NCBI GenBank assembly: GCA_000403275.2
Contig: KE159598.1
Coordinates: 1,473,722 to 1,537,721 of the forward strand
Source: Lachnospiraceae bacterium 28-4
Lineage (GTDB): Bacteria; Bacillota; Clostridia; Lachnospirales; Lachnospiraceae
Length of the DNA stretch: 64,000 nucleotides
Direction of reading: 5' to 3'
Shown here: positions 8,738-17,128 of the stretch, piece by piece
How the letters are laid out: every line of letters begins with the position of its first letter
Position numbering within the stretch: position 1 is the stretch's first letter
Position numbers and translations under genes: made by a program
Notes under the pieces: generated by a model
What the model saw: only the letters and a program-made list of their open reading frames with translations
The model's database searches: none
Told to the model about the DNA's origin: nothing

Positions 8738-11002
8738 ATGACGAAAGAAATACAAAAAGGAACCGTTATCTGCCAGAGCGGACAGCCAGCGGATTCCATA
8801 CATATGATCATTAAGGGAACGGTACGCGCGATCTATCAGGGCGGCGAATATCTTCTGGAAAAAGGAGATGTAATTGGCCTTTTCGATATCTATCGGGAAA
8901 ATTATATCTTTACTTATACCGCTTTGGACGACGTGGCTATCGCTTCTTTTCCATGTAAAAAGGGTGGAATTTCCGCATTATTCAGCAAAAAACCTGATTT
9001 TGCCATGATTGCCGCAAAATCCTGTTTTAAACAGATACTCAACATTCTGGAAGTTTACGAATTCATCAAATACGACTGCAGCAATCTTTACCACTATATT
9101 ACGGACAGTTACGGCGAATATTGCCGCCTGTGCGAATGCCACCGCATATCGCCCCGGCTCCTGCCGGATCTGGAAGAAATAAAGCCATTGGAATTAGACG
9201 ACGACATTCCCCAATGGCTCGGCAGTTATTATGAAAATATGGCTGCTGTCCTCACCCAGACGCTTCCTCTTTCCAAAATTCCTTATTCCGGCTTTCTGAA
9301 CGGCCTTCTCCTGAAAACGGGTCAAGATGTTTCGGATATTGTTTCCGTATGCCATATTATGGATTATTATAAATCGGATATTGCCCAGATCCTGATGAAT
9401 AAAAACCGTCTGGATCTGTTCGACCTGTATGTCAGCCTCCTCTTCCGGCTCGGACCGGACGAAGAAGACGCCACCCCTGTCAGCGGAGATATCGGCCGTA
9501 TGATGCTCTATCTGGAAGGAATCCATTCTATCGACAGGGATCTGTACAAAAGCCGGGTAGATGAATATAAGAAAAAACTGGCCTCCATGGAAGAACAGGG
9601 CGCCAACCCCTCGGAGAAGAAAGCTGCCGGACACGATAATGATCTTCAGGGATCGCTTCATACGATTCTGCAATATTCCGGATGTGAAAAAGATGTCTGC
9701 AACGAATTTATGAAATGTGTGGATGATTACAAAGCGCAGATCGATAAAAACTCTACCGATGACAGCAGCAGGAAGTTACGCCTTCATCTGACAAAACTGT
9801 TTTATAAGATATATGAAGCCGCCTTTGAGAAAAGCCTCCAGGACGACGATATTCCTATTGTCCTGAAAATGTTTTTCCAATTCGGCTATGTGGACGAAGA
9901 ACTTGCGGGAGCGGAAAATGCTTCCTATCTCTCATCCATTGCCGAGCATTTTCCTTCCAACCCGGAACAACATATTTATACGGCATACGAATGGCTGAAA
10001 GCCGTTTATAACGGTGAAAAAGAACCCAGCCGGAACGAATTCGACGCCGATTTCCCCGCTTATGTCCATGAACTAAAGACAAGCGGAAAGATCACTGCGG
10101 CTATGGAAAAAGAAATGGTCGATGACAATCGTGAAAAAGTTTTATTTGAGCTGAACAACATGTTCCCTCTTGTCAACAAAATGACCTTTGGCCGTATTAC
10201 CACCTTCTGTCCGCTTTTTTCCGAGCATAATGTATTGAAAGAACTGGACAAGAGCCTTGTTACGGCAAGTAAGATGACTGCCGCCGTAGATAAGATCCGT
10301 TCCGTGGATTTCGGGGCATATTACCGTGAAACCGTTTACGTTAATACTGCTGCCGGCATCCAACGGGAATATGTCAGTGTTGAGATTCTGCCGGACGTTA
10401 TCCTTATGCCCAATATCGGTACCCGCGGCGTTATGTGGCAGGAAATCGAAGGGAAACGCCGTACTACCCCTTCCCGCATGATGGTTTCCATCTTCCAGAT
10501 GGAAGATCTGGAAGCTACAATGACGAGGCTTACCGGCGAATTCCGCTGGGAAATGTGCCGAAGGGTACAGGGTCCGAGGTGGAACGATGTCTCCGAGCCA
10601 TCCCTTACCAGCGAATATTTCGATTATATTCAGTTTTATAAAAAGAATCACGAACTTACGGCAGATGCCAAGGACAAAATCAAATCCGCCATGCAGAAAG
10701 CCAAAAACAGTTACAAAGAAATGTTTGTCCGCGACTACATCACCTGGATCCTATACGAAGGCAATAGTTCGCCCCGCTTAAACAAAGTGGCCAGAACTAT
10801 CATCGCAGCTTACTGCCCGTTTTCCAAAGCGATTCGTGATAAGCTGAAAAGCAATCCTATGTATAAGGAGATGCTGGAAAAGTACGACTTGAAGCAGTCA
10901 CAAAAAATACATCATATTGACAATTTGTGCCAGAAACTGAATCATACAAACATTACGATTCCTGAAGAAATCCTGAACCAGAAAAAGTTCCTGGAAAGCT
11001 AA
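8738..11002 (+). CDS. Large protein with N-terminal cyclic-nucleotide-binding-like domain
   Basis: 754 residues, start supported by AGGAGGG four bases before the ATG. Residues about 5-110 read like a Crp/Fnr cNMP-binding beta-roll (KGTVICQSGQPADSIHMIIKG, then LEKGDVIGLFDIYRENY). I do not see the phosphate-binding Arg motif of true cAMP sensors, and there is no C-terminal winged helix. The rest, about 640 residues, is soluble and mostly helical, with Cys pairs in EYCRLCECH and a basic, aromatic C-terminal third. It is not a normal Crp-type regulator. I cannot assign a function; a cytosolic sensor or scaffold is possible. It stands alone with its own promoter. Confidence 0.75.
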   Translation: MTKEIQKGTVICQSGQPADSIHMIIKGTVRAIYQGGEYLLEKGDVIGLFDIYRENYIFTYTALDDVAIASFPCKKGGISALFSKKPDFAMIAAKSCFKQILNILEVYEFIKYDCSNLYHYITDSYGEYCRLCECHRISPRLLPDLEEIKPLELDDDIPQWLGSYYENMAAVLTQTLPLSKIPYSGFLNGLLLKTGQDVSDIVSVCHIMDYYKSDIAQILMNKNRLDLFDLYVSLLFRLGPDEEDATPVSGDIGRMMLYLEGIHSIDRDLYKSRVDEYKKKLASMEEQGANPSEKKAAGHDNDLQGSLHTILQYSGCEKDVCNEFMKCVDDYKAQIDKNSTDDSSRKLRLHLTKLFYKIYEAAFEKSLQDDDIPIVLKMFFQFGYVDEELAGAENASYLSSIAEHFPSNPEQHIYTAYEWLKAVYNGEKEPSRNEFDADFPAYVHELKTSGKITAAMEKEMVDDNREKVLFELNNMFPLVNKMTFGRITTFCPLFSEHNVLKELDKSLVTASKMTAAVDKIRSVDFGAYYRETVYVNTAAGIQREYVSVEILPDVILMPNIGTRGVMWQEIEGKRRTTPSRMMVSIFQMEDLEATMTRLTGEFRWEMCRRVQGPRWNDVSEPSLTSEYFDYIQFYKKNHELTADAKDKIKSAMQKAKNSYKEMFVRDYITWILYEGNSSPRLNKVARTIIAAYCPFSKAIRDKLKSNPMYKEMLEKYDLKQSQKIHHIDNLCQKLNHTNITIPEEILNQKKFLES

Positions 11003-11033
11003 AAAACGACTGCGGAAAACCGGCTTTTTCTAC

Positions 11034-11061
11034 TTGAAATAAATATTTGTCGATGTATAAT
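11034..11061 (+). promoter_or_regulatory. Promoter for the OFA-family transporter
   Basis: TTGAAA, a 16-bp spacer and a consensus TATAAT lie 48 bp upstream of the MFS start codon. Confidence 0.6.
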
Positions 11062-11109
11062 AGAGTGAGTGGGTTTTTCAATATTACATACAGAAAGTGA
11101 GAAAAAAAT

Positions 11110-12315
11110 ATGAAAGGTTTACCAAACAACAAATGGGTAAGGGCCGCGATCCCCGCTCTTCTGCTCCATTGCAGTATCGGTACGGTATATTGCTGGTCCC
11201 TGTTAAAAAGTGACATTGCCGAATATCTCGGCCGTTCCAAAGGAGAGGTGGAATGGGCGTTCAGTATCGCCATCTTCTTTTTGGGCATGTCCGCCGCTTT
11301 TGCCGGACGCATTGTGGAAAAAAATATCCACAAATCTTCCCTGATCGCTACGATCTGTTTTGCAGCAGGTTTTGCGGGAACTGGTCTTTGCGTTCATTTT
11401 AAATCTTTACTTGGAATTTATATCTGCTATGGCGTTATTATGGGTATCGGCCTCGGCCTTGGCTACCTGTCACCGGTCAAAACTCTTATGCTCTGGTTCA
11501 GCGACCAGAAGGGCCTGGCTACCGGTCTTGCAGTTGCGGGCTTCGGCCTTGCAAAAGTAATCGCAAGCCCTGTTATGACCGCTCTCATCGGCGCAGTAGG
11601 CATTATCAATATGTTCTATGTGCTTGCTATTGCTTATTTCATTATGATGTTCATCGGCCATCTTTTATTGAAGAAACCGGACGGCTGGGCGGAAGACCAG
11701 GGGAAATCCGCTACCAAAGTATCGGATATTTTCAAAAATCCTACTTTTATCGGTACCTGGCTTATGTTCTATATTAATATTACCTGCGGTCTTGCCCTCA
11801 TTTCCCAGGAAAAAGATATCCTGACCAATATGGGCGTCTCTGCCGCTACCATCGGTATTGTTTCTTCCCTGACCGCCGTTTTCAACGCGGGCGGAAGGCT
11901 TGGCTTCTCGGCAGCAGCCGACAAGCTGAAAGACAGAAATACGATCTACAAACTAATTTTCATTCTGTCGATCGCATTCTCCGGCCTTATGATCGTGACA
12001 AACGGTATCAACAACGGAATTGTTTTCCTCGCTATTATCCTTCTTTGTGTAATCAACGCAGGATATGGCGGCGGGTTCAGCAATCTTCCTACCTTGCTGT
12101 CAGACCGGTTTGGTATGAAGAGCATCAGCCAGATCCACGGCCTCGCTCTTTCCGCATGGGCTTTTGCAGGACTCTCCGGCAACCAGCTCAGTTCCTATAT
12201 TGTCAGCAAAACCGGTTCTTTCAATAACGTATTATATGTGACTACCGTTCTCTACGTAGTGGCGCTCGTTATTTCCTTTGTACTGGTAAAACCTTCCCAG
12301 ACTCCTGTGGACTAA
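11110..12315 (+). CDS. MFS transporter, oxalate/formate antiporter (OFA) family
   Basis: 401 residues with 12 predicted membrane helices. It begins near NNKWVRAAIPALLLH and has IGTVYCWSLL in helix 1 and the long Gly-rich helix YGVIMGIGLGLGYLSPV, then LMLWFSDQKGLATGLAVAGF. That combination is characteristic of the OFA family (oxalate/formate, lactate or related monocarboxylate transport). The exact substrate cannot be read from sequence; a monocarboxylate such as lactate is the likeliest guess. AGAAAGTGAG precedes the ATG. It is a single-gene unit bounded by its own promoter and a strong hairpin terminator. Confidence 0.85.
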   Translation: MKGLPNNKWVRAAIPALLLHCSIGTVYCWSLLKSDIAEYLGRSKGEVEWAFSIAIFFLGMSAAFAGRIVEKNIHKSSLIATICFAAGFAGTGLCVHFKSLLGIYICYGVIMGIGLGLGYLSPVKTLMLWFSDQKGLATGLAVAGFGLAKVIASPVMTALIGAVGIINMFYVLAIAYFIMMFIGHLLLKKPDGWAEDQGKSATKVSDIFKNPTFIGTWLMFYINITCGLALISQEKDILTNMGVSAATIGIVSSLTAVFNAGGRLGFSAAADKLKDRNTIYKLIFILSIAFSGLMIVTNGINNGIVFLAIILLCVINAGYGGGFSNLPTLLSDRFGMKSISQIHGLALSAWAFAGLSGNQLSSYIVSKTGSFNNVLYVTTVLYVVALVISFVLVKPSQTPVD

Positions 12316-12389
12316 ACGCGTAGCAATTATAACAATTATGAAGAAAGCATAAAATTTAAGGAAATCTACTTGCATGACAAAATAAAAAG

Positions 12390-12428
12390 CGTATACTCCA
12401 TAGTAAACTCTATGGAGTATACGTTTTT
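12390..12428. terminator. Rho-independent terminator after the MFS gene
   Basis: A perfect 14-bp stem (CGTATACTCCATAG with its complement, loop of 6 nt) is followed on the plus strand by TTTTT. AAAAA on the other side makes it able to work in both directions. It starts 74 bp after the MFS stop. Confidence 0.85.
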
Positions 12429-12567
12429 GCTTTAAGAGACTCAACGGAATGTCCCGTGCATCAGAGTGCGTCAACGCATCCTGTCCCTGCTCGGAAGCGC
12501 ATATCTCTGAACCGCATTTCCTCTATTTTCATTACTCCTATTTTTATAGAGAGAAAGGATATCGATT

Positions 12568-13098
12568 ATGAAATATATATTATTGTTTATAAAAAAGACA
12601 TTACGCTTTGTTTTAAAGCCGCTTTCCTTTGTTCCGGCAATTTTTGTCATGTATATGATCTTCCGTCTTTCTGCCCAGGACGGCGTTACCAGCAGCCAGC
12701 TCAGTCTGAAGGTCAGCCATAAAATTGTAGTAACAGCAGACAAATTATTGAAAAAAGATCTTACGGAAGAACAAGTGGAGCATTATGTCAAAAAAATCCA
12801 TTATTATGTCCGCAAGCTGGGGCATGTTACGGAATATTTTATTCTGGCAGTATCCGTCGCCTTTCCGCTTTATGTCTATGGCTTAAGAGGCATCCCCCTT
12901 ATGCTCGTAGCAGGATTGTTCTGTGTCGGTTTCGCCGCCTTCGATGAGTATCATCAATCCTTTGTCAAAGGCAGAGGGCCGTCGAAAAAAGATGTGGCGA
13001 TCGACAGCATCGGCATCTTTATCGGCATTATCCTCGTGCGGATCGTGGGATGGACAGGGCGAATGACCATATTCCGCCCTCTTTCCCGAAAAAGATAG
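12568..13098 (+). CDS. VanZ-like membrane protein
   Basis: 176 residues with four membrane segments. The VanZ-family pattern is clear: FRLSAQDG in the first extracytoplasmic loop, HYVRKLGHVTEYFILAV in the centre, and FAAFDEYHQSFVKGRGPSKK followed by DVAIDSIGIFIG near the end. VanZ relatives are linked to low-level teicoplanin resistance in enterococci and to envelope functions; the biochemical role is not established. GAGAAAGGA lies upstream of the ATG. It stands between the MFS gene and a LacI regulator, with no sign of an operon with either. Confidence 0.85.
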   Translation: MKYILLFIKKTLRFVLKPLSFVPAIFVMYMIFRLSAQDGVTSSQLSLKVSHKIVVTADKLLKKDLTEEQVEHYVKKIHYYVRKLGHVTEYFILAVSVAFPLYVYGLRGIPLMLVAGLFCVGFAAFDEYHQSFVKGRGPSKKDVAIDSIGIFIGIILVRIVGWTGRMTIFRPLSRKR

Positions 13099-13143
13099 CT
13101 TTTATCCTGCGAAAATGTATCTTTATGTTTTAACATTACTCTC

Positions 13144-13172
13144 TTGCAATCCGTCCTTTTTGCCTATATACT
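13144..13172 (+). promoter_or_regulatory. Promoter for the LacI-family regulator
   Basis: TTGCAA, 17 bp, then TATACT. The LacI-family start codon is 40 bp beyond the -10 box. Confidence 0.65.
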
Positions 13173-13211
13173 AAATGAGATAAAATTGAAATTACAGGAA
13201 AGAGATCGAAA

Positions 13212-14222
13212 ATGGCTACAATTAAGGATATTGCGGATAAACTTGGTATTTCCGTCGGAACTGTGTCGAAAGGATTGAACGGTGCAAGCGACATCAGCGA
13301 CACGCTCCGCCAAACAGTGCTGGACACGGCGGTGGAAATGGGCTATACCACAAAAAAAATGAAAAAGGAAGAACATAAAAAATTATGTATCTTCATGGAA
13401 AATATGGATTATGAGTCCAGCAATCAGTTTGGTTACGAGATTATTCTCGGTTTCCGGCAGGCTGCATACAGGGATAAATGGGATGTCATTGTCTCCCCCG
13501 TCAATCCTGCTTTTCAAATAGAAGAAAAATACGACACATTTATGTTAAAAAACGGCTATAGCGGCGCTTTTCTCGTAGGTTTTACCCTTCAGGATAACTG
13601 GATGGCGCAGTTAAATACTACTACTATTCCAACAGTATTATTCGATAATTATATTAAGAAAAATCCTAATGTGGCCTATGTAGGCACAGACAGTTTCGAA
13701 GGAATCGATTCCGCCATCGAACATCTTGCCGCCCTCGGCCACAAACGGATTGCCTTTCTTAACGGTTCGCCGAACTCCATGGTTTCCGACCAGCGCTTAC
13801 AGGCCTATATCGACAGCCTTGCCTCTCATACCCTGGAATACAACGAAAAATTGACGGCTTACAGCTATTATGTAGTAGAAAATGCCAAATACCATGTACC
13901 TGTCTTCTTGGAAGAAGGCGCCACAGCTATTTTATGCAGCAACGACTATCTCGCTTCGGGAGTCATAGCGGAATGCAAGCTGCGCGGCCTCCGGGTACCG
14001 GAAGATATCAGCGTTATCGGTTTCGACGACCTGCCCGTTTCCACTGAAATCGATCCTCCCTTGACGACAATACGCCAGGACCGCATCGAACTTGGCAAAT
14101 GCGCCTACTTTGCCATGAACTGCCTGATCAACCACGTATCGATCAGCAGAACCATGCTAAGGGCCCAATACATCGAAAGATCTTCCACGGCTCCGCCGAA
14201 AATCAACAAAAATATGCTATAA
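13212..14222 (+). CDS. LacI/GalR family transcriptional regulator
   Basis: 336 residues. The N-terminal headpiece is textbook: MATIKDIADKLGISVGTVSK followed by the minor-groove hinge helix region near residue 50. The rest is a periplasmic-binding-protein-like effector domain with VAYVGTDSFEGIDSAIEHL, ALGHKRIAFLNGS and ISVIGFDDLPVSTEIDPPLT. Such proteins usually sense a sugar and repress catabolic genes. No sugar genes lie next to it, so the effector and targets are unknown. A long inverted repeat begins 8 nt after its stop codon. Confidence 0.93.
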   Translation: MATIKDIADKLGISVGTVSKGLNGASDISDTLRQTVLDTAVEMGYTTKKMKKEEHKKLCIFMENMDYESSNQFGYEIILGFRQAAYRDKWDVIVSPVNPAFQIEEKYDTFMLKNGYSGAFLVGFTLQDNWMAQLNTTTIPTVLFDNYIKKNPNVAYVGTDSFEGIDSAIEHLAALGHKRIAFLNGSPNSMVSDQRLQAYIDSLASHTLEYNEKLTAYSYYVVENAKYHVPVFLEEGATAILCSNDYLASGVIAECKLRGLRVPEDISVIGFDDLPVSTEIDPPLTTIRQDRIELGKCAYFAMNCLINHVSISRTMLRAQYIERSSTAPPKINKNML

Positions 14223-14230
14223 CCATATGA

Positions 14231-14591
14231 AATCCAGGAATCGCTTTTTCCAGACAGTACGACCCTCCCAAACGGGGATGGAAAACGGAAAGGACTGGGG
14301 CAGGACGGAAGGGGATAACATTTTCCGCTGGAGCTTTCCATTAGATTTCACTAATGAAATGGTAAAAGTGAATCAAACCAGTCGGGACGGAAGCAACGGA
14401 CATCCTGTCCATGCTTCCTAAATTGCCATCCATGGCAATTTCCCTTTAGGTTTTTGACCATTTCATAAGTGAAATTACTAATGGAAAGCAACAGCGGAAA
14501 ATGTTATCCCCTTCCGTCCTGCCCCAGCCCTTTCCGTTTTCCATCCCCGTTTGGGAGGGTCGTACTGTCTGGAAAAAGCGATTCCTGGATT
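14231..14591. repeat. Very long inverted repeat with structured centre (LIR-1)
   Basis: The 100-bp arms 14231-14330 and 14492-14591 are complementary with one mismatch. Pairing then continues imperfectly inward for about 30 bp. The centre holds three hairpins: TGGT (14360-14363) with ACCA (14377-14380) around AAAAGTGAATCAA; GGAAGCA (14389-14395) with TGCTTCC (14412-14418) and inner GGACA/TGTCC; and a 10-bp stem 14420-14429/14432-14441 with loop CC. No open frame of note lies inside. It begins 8 nt after the LacI stop and ends 82 nt before tRNA-Trp. It shares core features with LIR-2. Confidence 0.95.
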
Positions 14592-14614
14592 CCACTCTTT
14601 ATAGAAAATATTTC

Positions 14615-14643
14615 TTGCTATCTTCTCACCTTTATGCTATAAT
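14615..14643 (+). promoter_or_regulatory. Promoter for tRNA-Trp
   Basis: TTGCTA, a 17-bp spacer and TATAAT end 30 bp before the tRNA. It separates the tRNA unit from the long inverted repeat upstream. Confidence 0.7.
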
Positions 14644-14673
14644 AATTTTCGGCGGTTGAGAACTGTCATAAAT

Positions 14674-14744
14674 AGGGGCATAGTTCAAAGGTAGAACAGT
14701 GGTCTCCAAAACCATCGATGTGGGTTCGATTCCTACTGCCCCTG
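14674..14744 (+). tRNA. tRNA-Trp (anticodon CCA)
   Basis: A full cloverleaf can be drawn. The acceptor stem AGGGGCA pairs with TGCCCCT, the D stem GTTC with GAAC, and the anticodon stem GTGGT with ACCAT around loop CTCCAAA (anticodon CCA at 14706-14708). The T arm contains GTTCGAT. The discriminator is G, as expected for tRNA-Trp. The 3' CCA is not encoded (CTTCTT follows) and must be added after transcription. Confidence 0.97.
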
Positions 14745-14764
14745 CTTCTTAAATAAGGCAAAAG

Positions 14765-14797
14765 GCGCTGATAATTGATTTGTCAGTGCTTTTTTTA
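14765..14797 (+). terminator. Terminator after tRNA-Trp
   Basis: The stem GCGCTGA / TCAGTGC (7 bp, one G-U) is followed by seven or eight T. It lies about 20 nt after the tRNA. Confidence 0.75.
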
Positions 14798-14860
14798 TAA
14801 ATGTGTTCTTTCCCTGTAAGGACGCGCCGGGAAATTTTCTGTTCTAAAGGAGACTGGCTT

Positions 14861-15373
14861 ATGAAAAAAATATATAAAAAGATATATCCCATTATCATTG
14901 TATTCTTGTTGATCTTTCTGGATCAGGCTGCCAAACTATCAGCCGCTGACCGTTTGAAAGGGCAGCCGGACTATCCTCTTCTTTCCGGTATTCTTGAATT
15001 TTCCTATCTGGAAAATACAGGAGCCGCTTTCAGTTCTTTTATGGGGAAGCAGGGCTTCCTGATTACGTTGACAACATGCGCCATGCTTTTTCTCATCGTT
15101 AAGTACTGGCAGATCCCGAAAGCCGAAAATAACCGGTATCTGCCGATGCAAGCGTCCATGCTCCTCATTATCGCCGGAGGAATCGGAAATCTGATCGACC
15201 GGATCGCAAATGGGTACGTCATAGACTTTATTTACTTCGTACCCATTGATTTCCCCAAATTCAACATTGCCGACTGCTATGTCTGTATCGGAATGGCCGC
15301 ATTTGCCTATATCAGCTTTTTTTACTATAAAGAAGAGGAACTGGACTTCCTCTTTACTTTGAAAGGGAAGTAA
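14861..15373 (+). CDS. lspA: Lipoprotein signal peptidase (signal peptidase II)
   Basis: 170 residues from the ATG at 14861, which has AAAGGAGA upstream; earlier in-frame starts add a non-conserved leader. It has four membrane helices. The aspartyl protease signature is present: FLDQAAK near the N-terminus, LENTGAAFS, GGIGNLIDRI and NIADCYVCIG. The catalytic Asp pair is in NLIDRI and NIAD. It cleaves the signal peptide of prolipoproteins at the modified Cys. Lipoprotein substrates encoded in this window include the TPR lipoprotein, PotD and the DUF4430 protein. It converges with the ABC exporter genes, with only 6 bp between stop codons. Confidence 0.95.
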   Translation: MKKIYKKIYPIIIVFLLIFLDQAAKLSAADRLKGQPDYPLLSGILEFSYLENTGAAFSSFMGKQGFLITLTTCAMLFLIVKYWQIPKAENNRYLPMQASMLLIIAGGIGNLIDRIANGYVIDFIYFVPIDFPKFNIADCYVCIGMAAFAYISFFYYKEEELDFLFTLKGK

Positions 15374-15379
15374 ACAGCA

Positions 15380-17128
15380 TTATACCGCAAACTGGCTGTG
15401 GTACAGTTCCGCATAAAAGCCTCCCTTTTCCAGCAGCGACTCATGATTTCCCTGTTCTATGATATTTCCATCCTTCATCACCAGTATAATATCCGCCTCC
15501 TGTATTGTAGAAAGCCTGTGGGCGACGATAAAACTGGTTCTTCCTTCCATCAGCTTTGCAAAAGCATTCTGTATTTTCAGCTCCGTCCTCGTATCGATGG
15601 ATGACGTCGCTTCATCCAGAATCAGCATATCCGGCTGGCAAAGCATTACTCTTGTAATACATAAAAGCTGCTTCTGCCCTTGGGATAGATTGCCCCCATC
15701 TTCTGCAACTACCGTATCATATCCTTCCGGCAGACGCTTGATAAAACTATGGGCATGAGCAGCCTTAGCCGCCTCAATAATTTCTTCTTCTGTCGCATCC
15801 GGCCTTCCCATCGCAATATTTTCCCGTATAGTCCCCGTTTTCAACCATGTCTCCTGTAATACCATGCCATAGGCGGTACGCAGACTCTTTCTCGTTACAT
15901 CCCGTATATCTGTTCCTTCCACCCGTATGCTTCCTTCATCCACATCGTAAAACCGCATCAAAAGATTAATAATCGTTGTCTTGCCGCATCCGGTAGGGCC
16001 GACAATCGCTACCCTCTGTCCCGGTTTTACAGACAAATTAAATCCCCGGATCAGCTTTTTATCCGGCACATAGGAAAAAGAAACATTTTCCAATGTTACA
16101 TTTCCTCTCACATCTTTCAGTTCCAGGGCGTCCTCCGCATCCGGTATCTGAGGCTCCTCTTCCATCAGTTCAAAAATCCTCCCCGCACATGCAAGAGCAT
16201 TCTGCAGCTCCGTAATTACGCCGGATATTTCGTTAAAAGGCTTCGTATACTGGTTCGCATAAGTCAGCAGGCAGGAAAGCATCCCAACGCTGATCCCTCC
16301 CCGAATGGCAAACAAAGCCCCCGTAATACCCACTCCCGTATAAACCAGGCTGTTGACAAAACGAGTAGCCGGATTGGTAATGGAAGAAAAGAAAATAGCC
16401 TGTAACGAACATTTCTGCAATCTTTCATTGATTTCATCAAAACGTTCCATCGCATTCTCTTCATATCCGAAAGCCTGTACCACTCTCTGCCCGCCTACCA
16501 TTTCATCGATCAGCGCCGTCTGCTCCGCCCTCGTCTCGGACTGCCGCCGGAACATATGGAAGGTTTTCTTCGCAATAAAATTCGCTACCAGAAAAGATAC
16601 CGGGGTAATGCAGACTACCACCGCCGTGATCCCTATGTTGATCGTCAGCATAATCGCCAGAGTACCAAGAATCGTAACAACTCCGGTAAATAACTGGGTA
16701 AATCCCATCAAAAGCCCGTCGGCAAACTGATCCACATCTGCAATAACCCGGCTGACCACCTCTCCGTAAGAATTGGAATCAATATATTTCAAAGGCAGCT
16801 TCTCTATTTTTCGGAAAGCCTCATTTCTGATATCCCGGACAATTCCATAGGTCATCTTATTATTGCATACGTTCATCAACCACTGGGCAGCGGCCGTCAC
16901 ACCAATCGCTATGGCCATTTTTTCCAAAATAACCATGATCCCCTGAAAATCCACCAATCCTTTTCCAATGATCAAGTCAATGGCATCTCCCGTCAGGATA
17001 GGGAGATACAATGTCAACGCCACCGTAAGCGCCGCCATCAGGATAGATACTCCCAGATAAATCCAATATCTTCTGATATATCCCATCACTTGAAACAGAA
17101 TATCCTTCTGACTTTTTCTGCCCTTCAT
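15380..17128 (-). CDS. ABC exporter half-transporter (catalytically competent Walker B partner)
   Basis: 582 residues: six-helix transmembrane domain (about 1-310) followed by a nucleotide-binding domain. Walker A is GPTGCGKTT, Walker B MLILDEATSSID with the catalytic Glu, and the H-loop FIVAHRLSTI. The C-loop is NLSQGQKQ rather than LSGGQ. With the upstream partner this forms a heterodimeric exporter of the BmrCD/LmrCD kind. These move drugs, lipids or peptides outward; the cargo is not evident. Its ATG overlaps the partner's TGA (ATGA), which implies translational coupling. Confidence 0.93.
   Translation of the reverse strand: MKGRKSQKDILFQVMGYIRRYWIYLGVSILMAALTVALTLYLPILTGDAIDLIIGKGLVDFQGIMVILEKMAIAIGVTAAAQWLMNVCNNKMTYGIVRDIRNEAFRKIEKLPLKYIDSNSYGEVVSRVIADVDQFADGLLMGFTQLFTGVVTILGTLAIMLTINIGITAVVVCITPVSFLVANFIAKKTFHMFRRQSETRAEQTALIDEMVGGQRVVQAFGYEENAMERFDEINERLQKCSLQAIFFSSITNPATRFVNSLVYTGVGITGALFAIRGGISVGMLSCLLTYANQYTKPFNEISGVITELQNALACAGRIFELMEEEPQIPDAEDALELKDVRGNVTLENVSFSYVPDKKLIRGFNLSVKPGQRVAIVGPTGCGKTTIINLLMRFYDVDEGSIRVEGTDIRDVTRKSLRTAYGMVLQETWLKTGTIRENIAMGRPDATEEEIIEAAKAAHAHSFIKRLPEGYDTVVAEDGGNLSQGQKQLLCITRVMLCQPDMLILDEATSSIDTRTELKIQNAFAKLMEGRTSFIVAHRLSTIQEADIILVMKDGNIIEQGNHESLLEKGGFYAELYHSQFAV

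Noticed and set aside
14231-14591. LIR-1 as an insertion sequence or MITE
   Set aside because: No transposase, no target-site duplication that I can see at the ends, and arms unlike those of LIR-2, whereas MITE copies share their ends.
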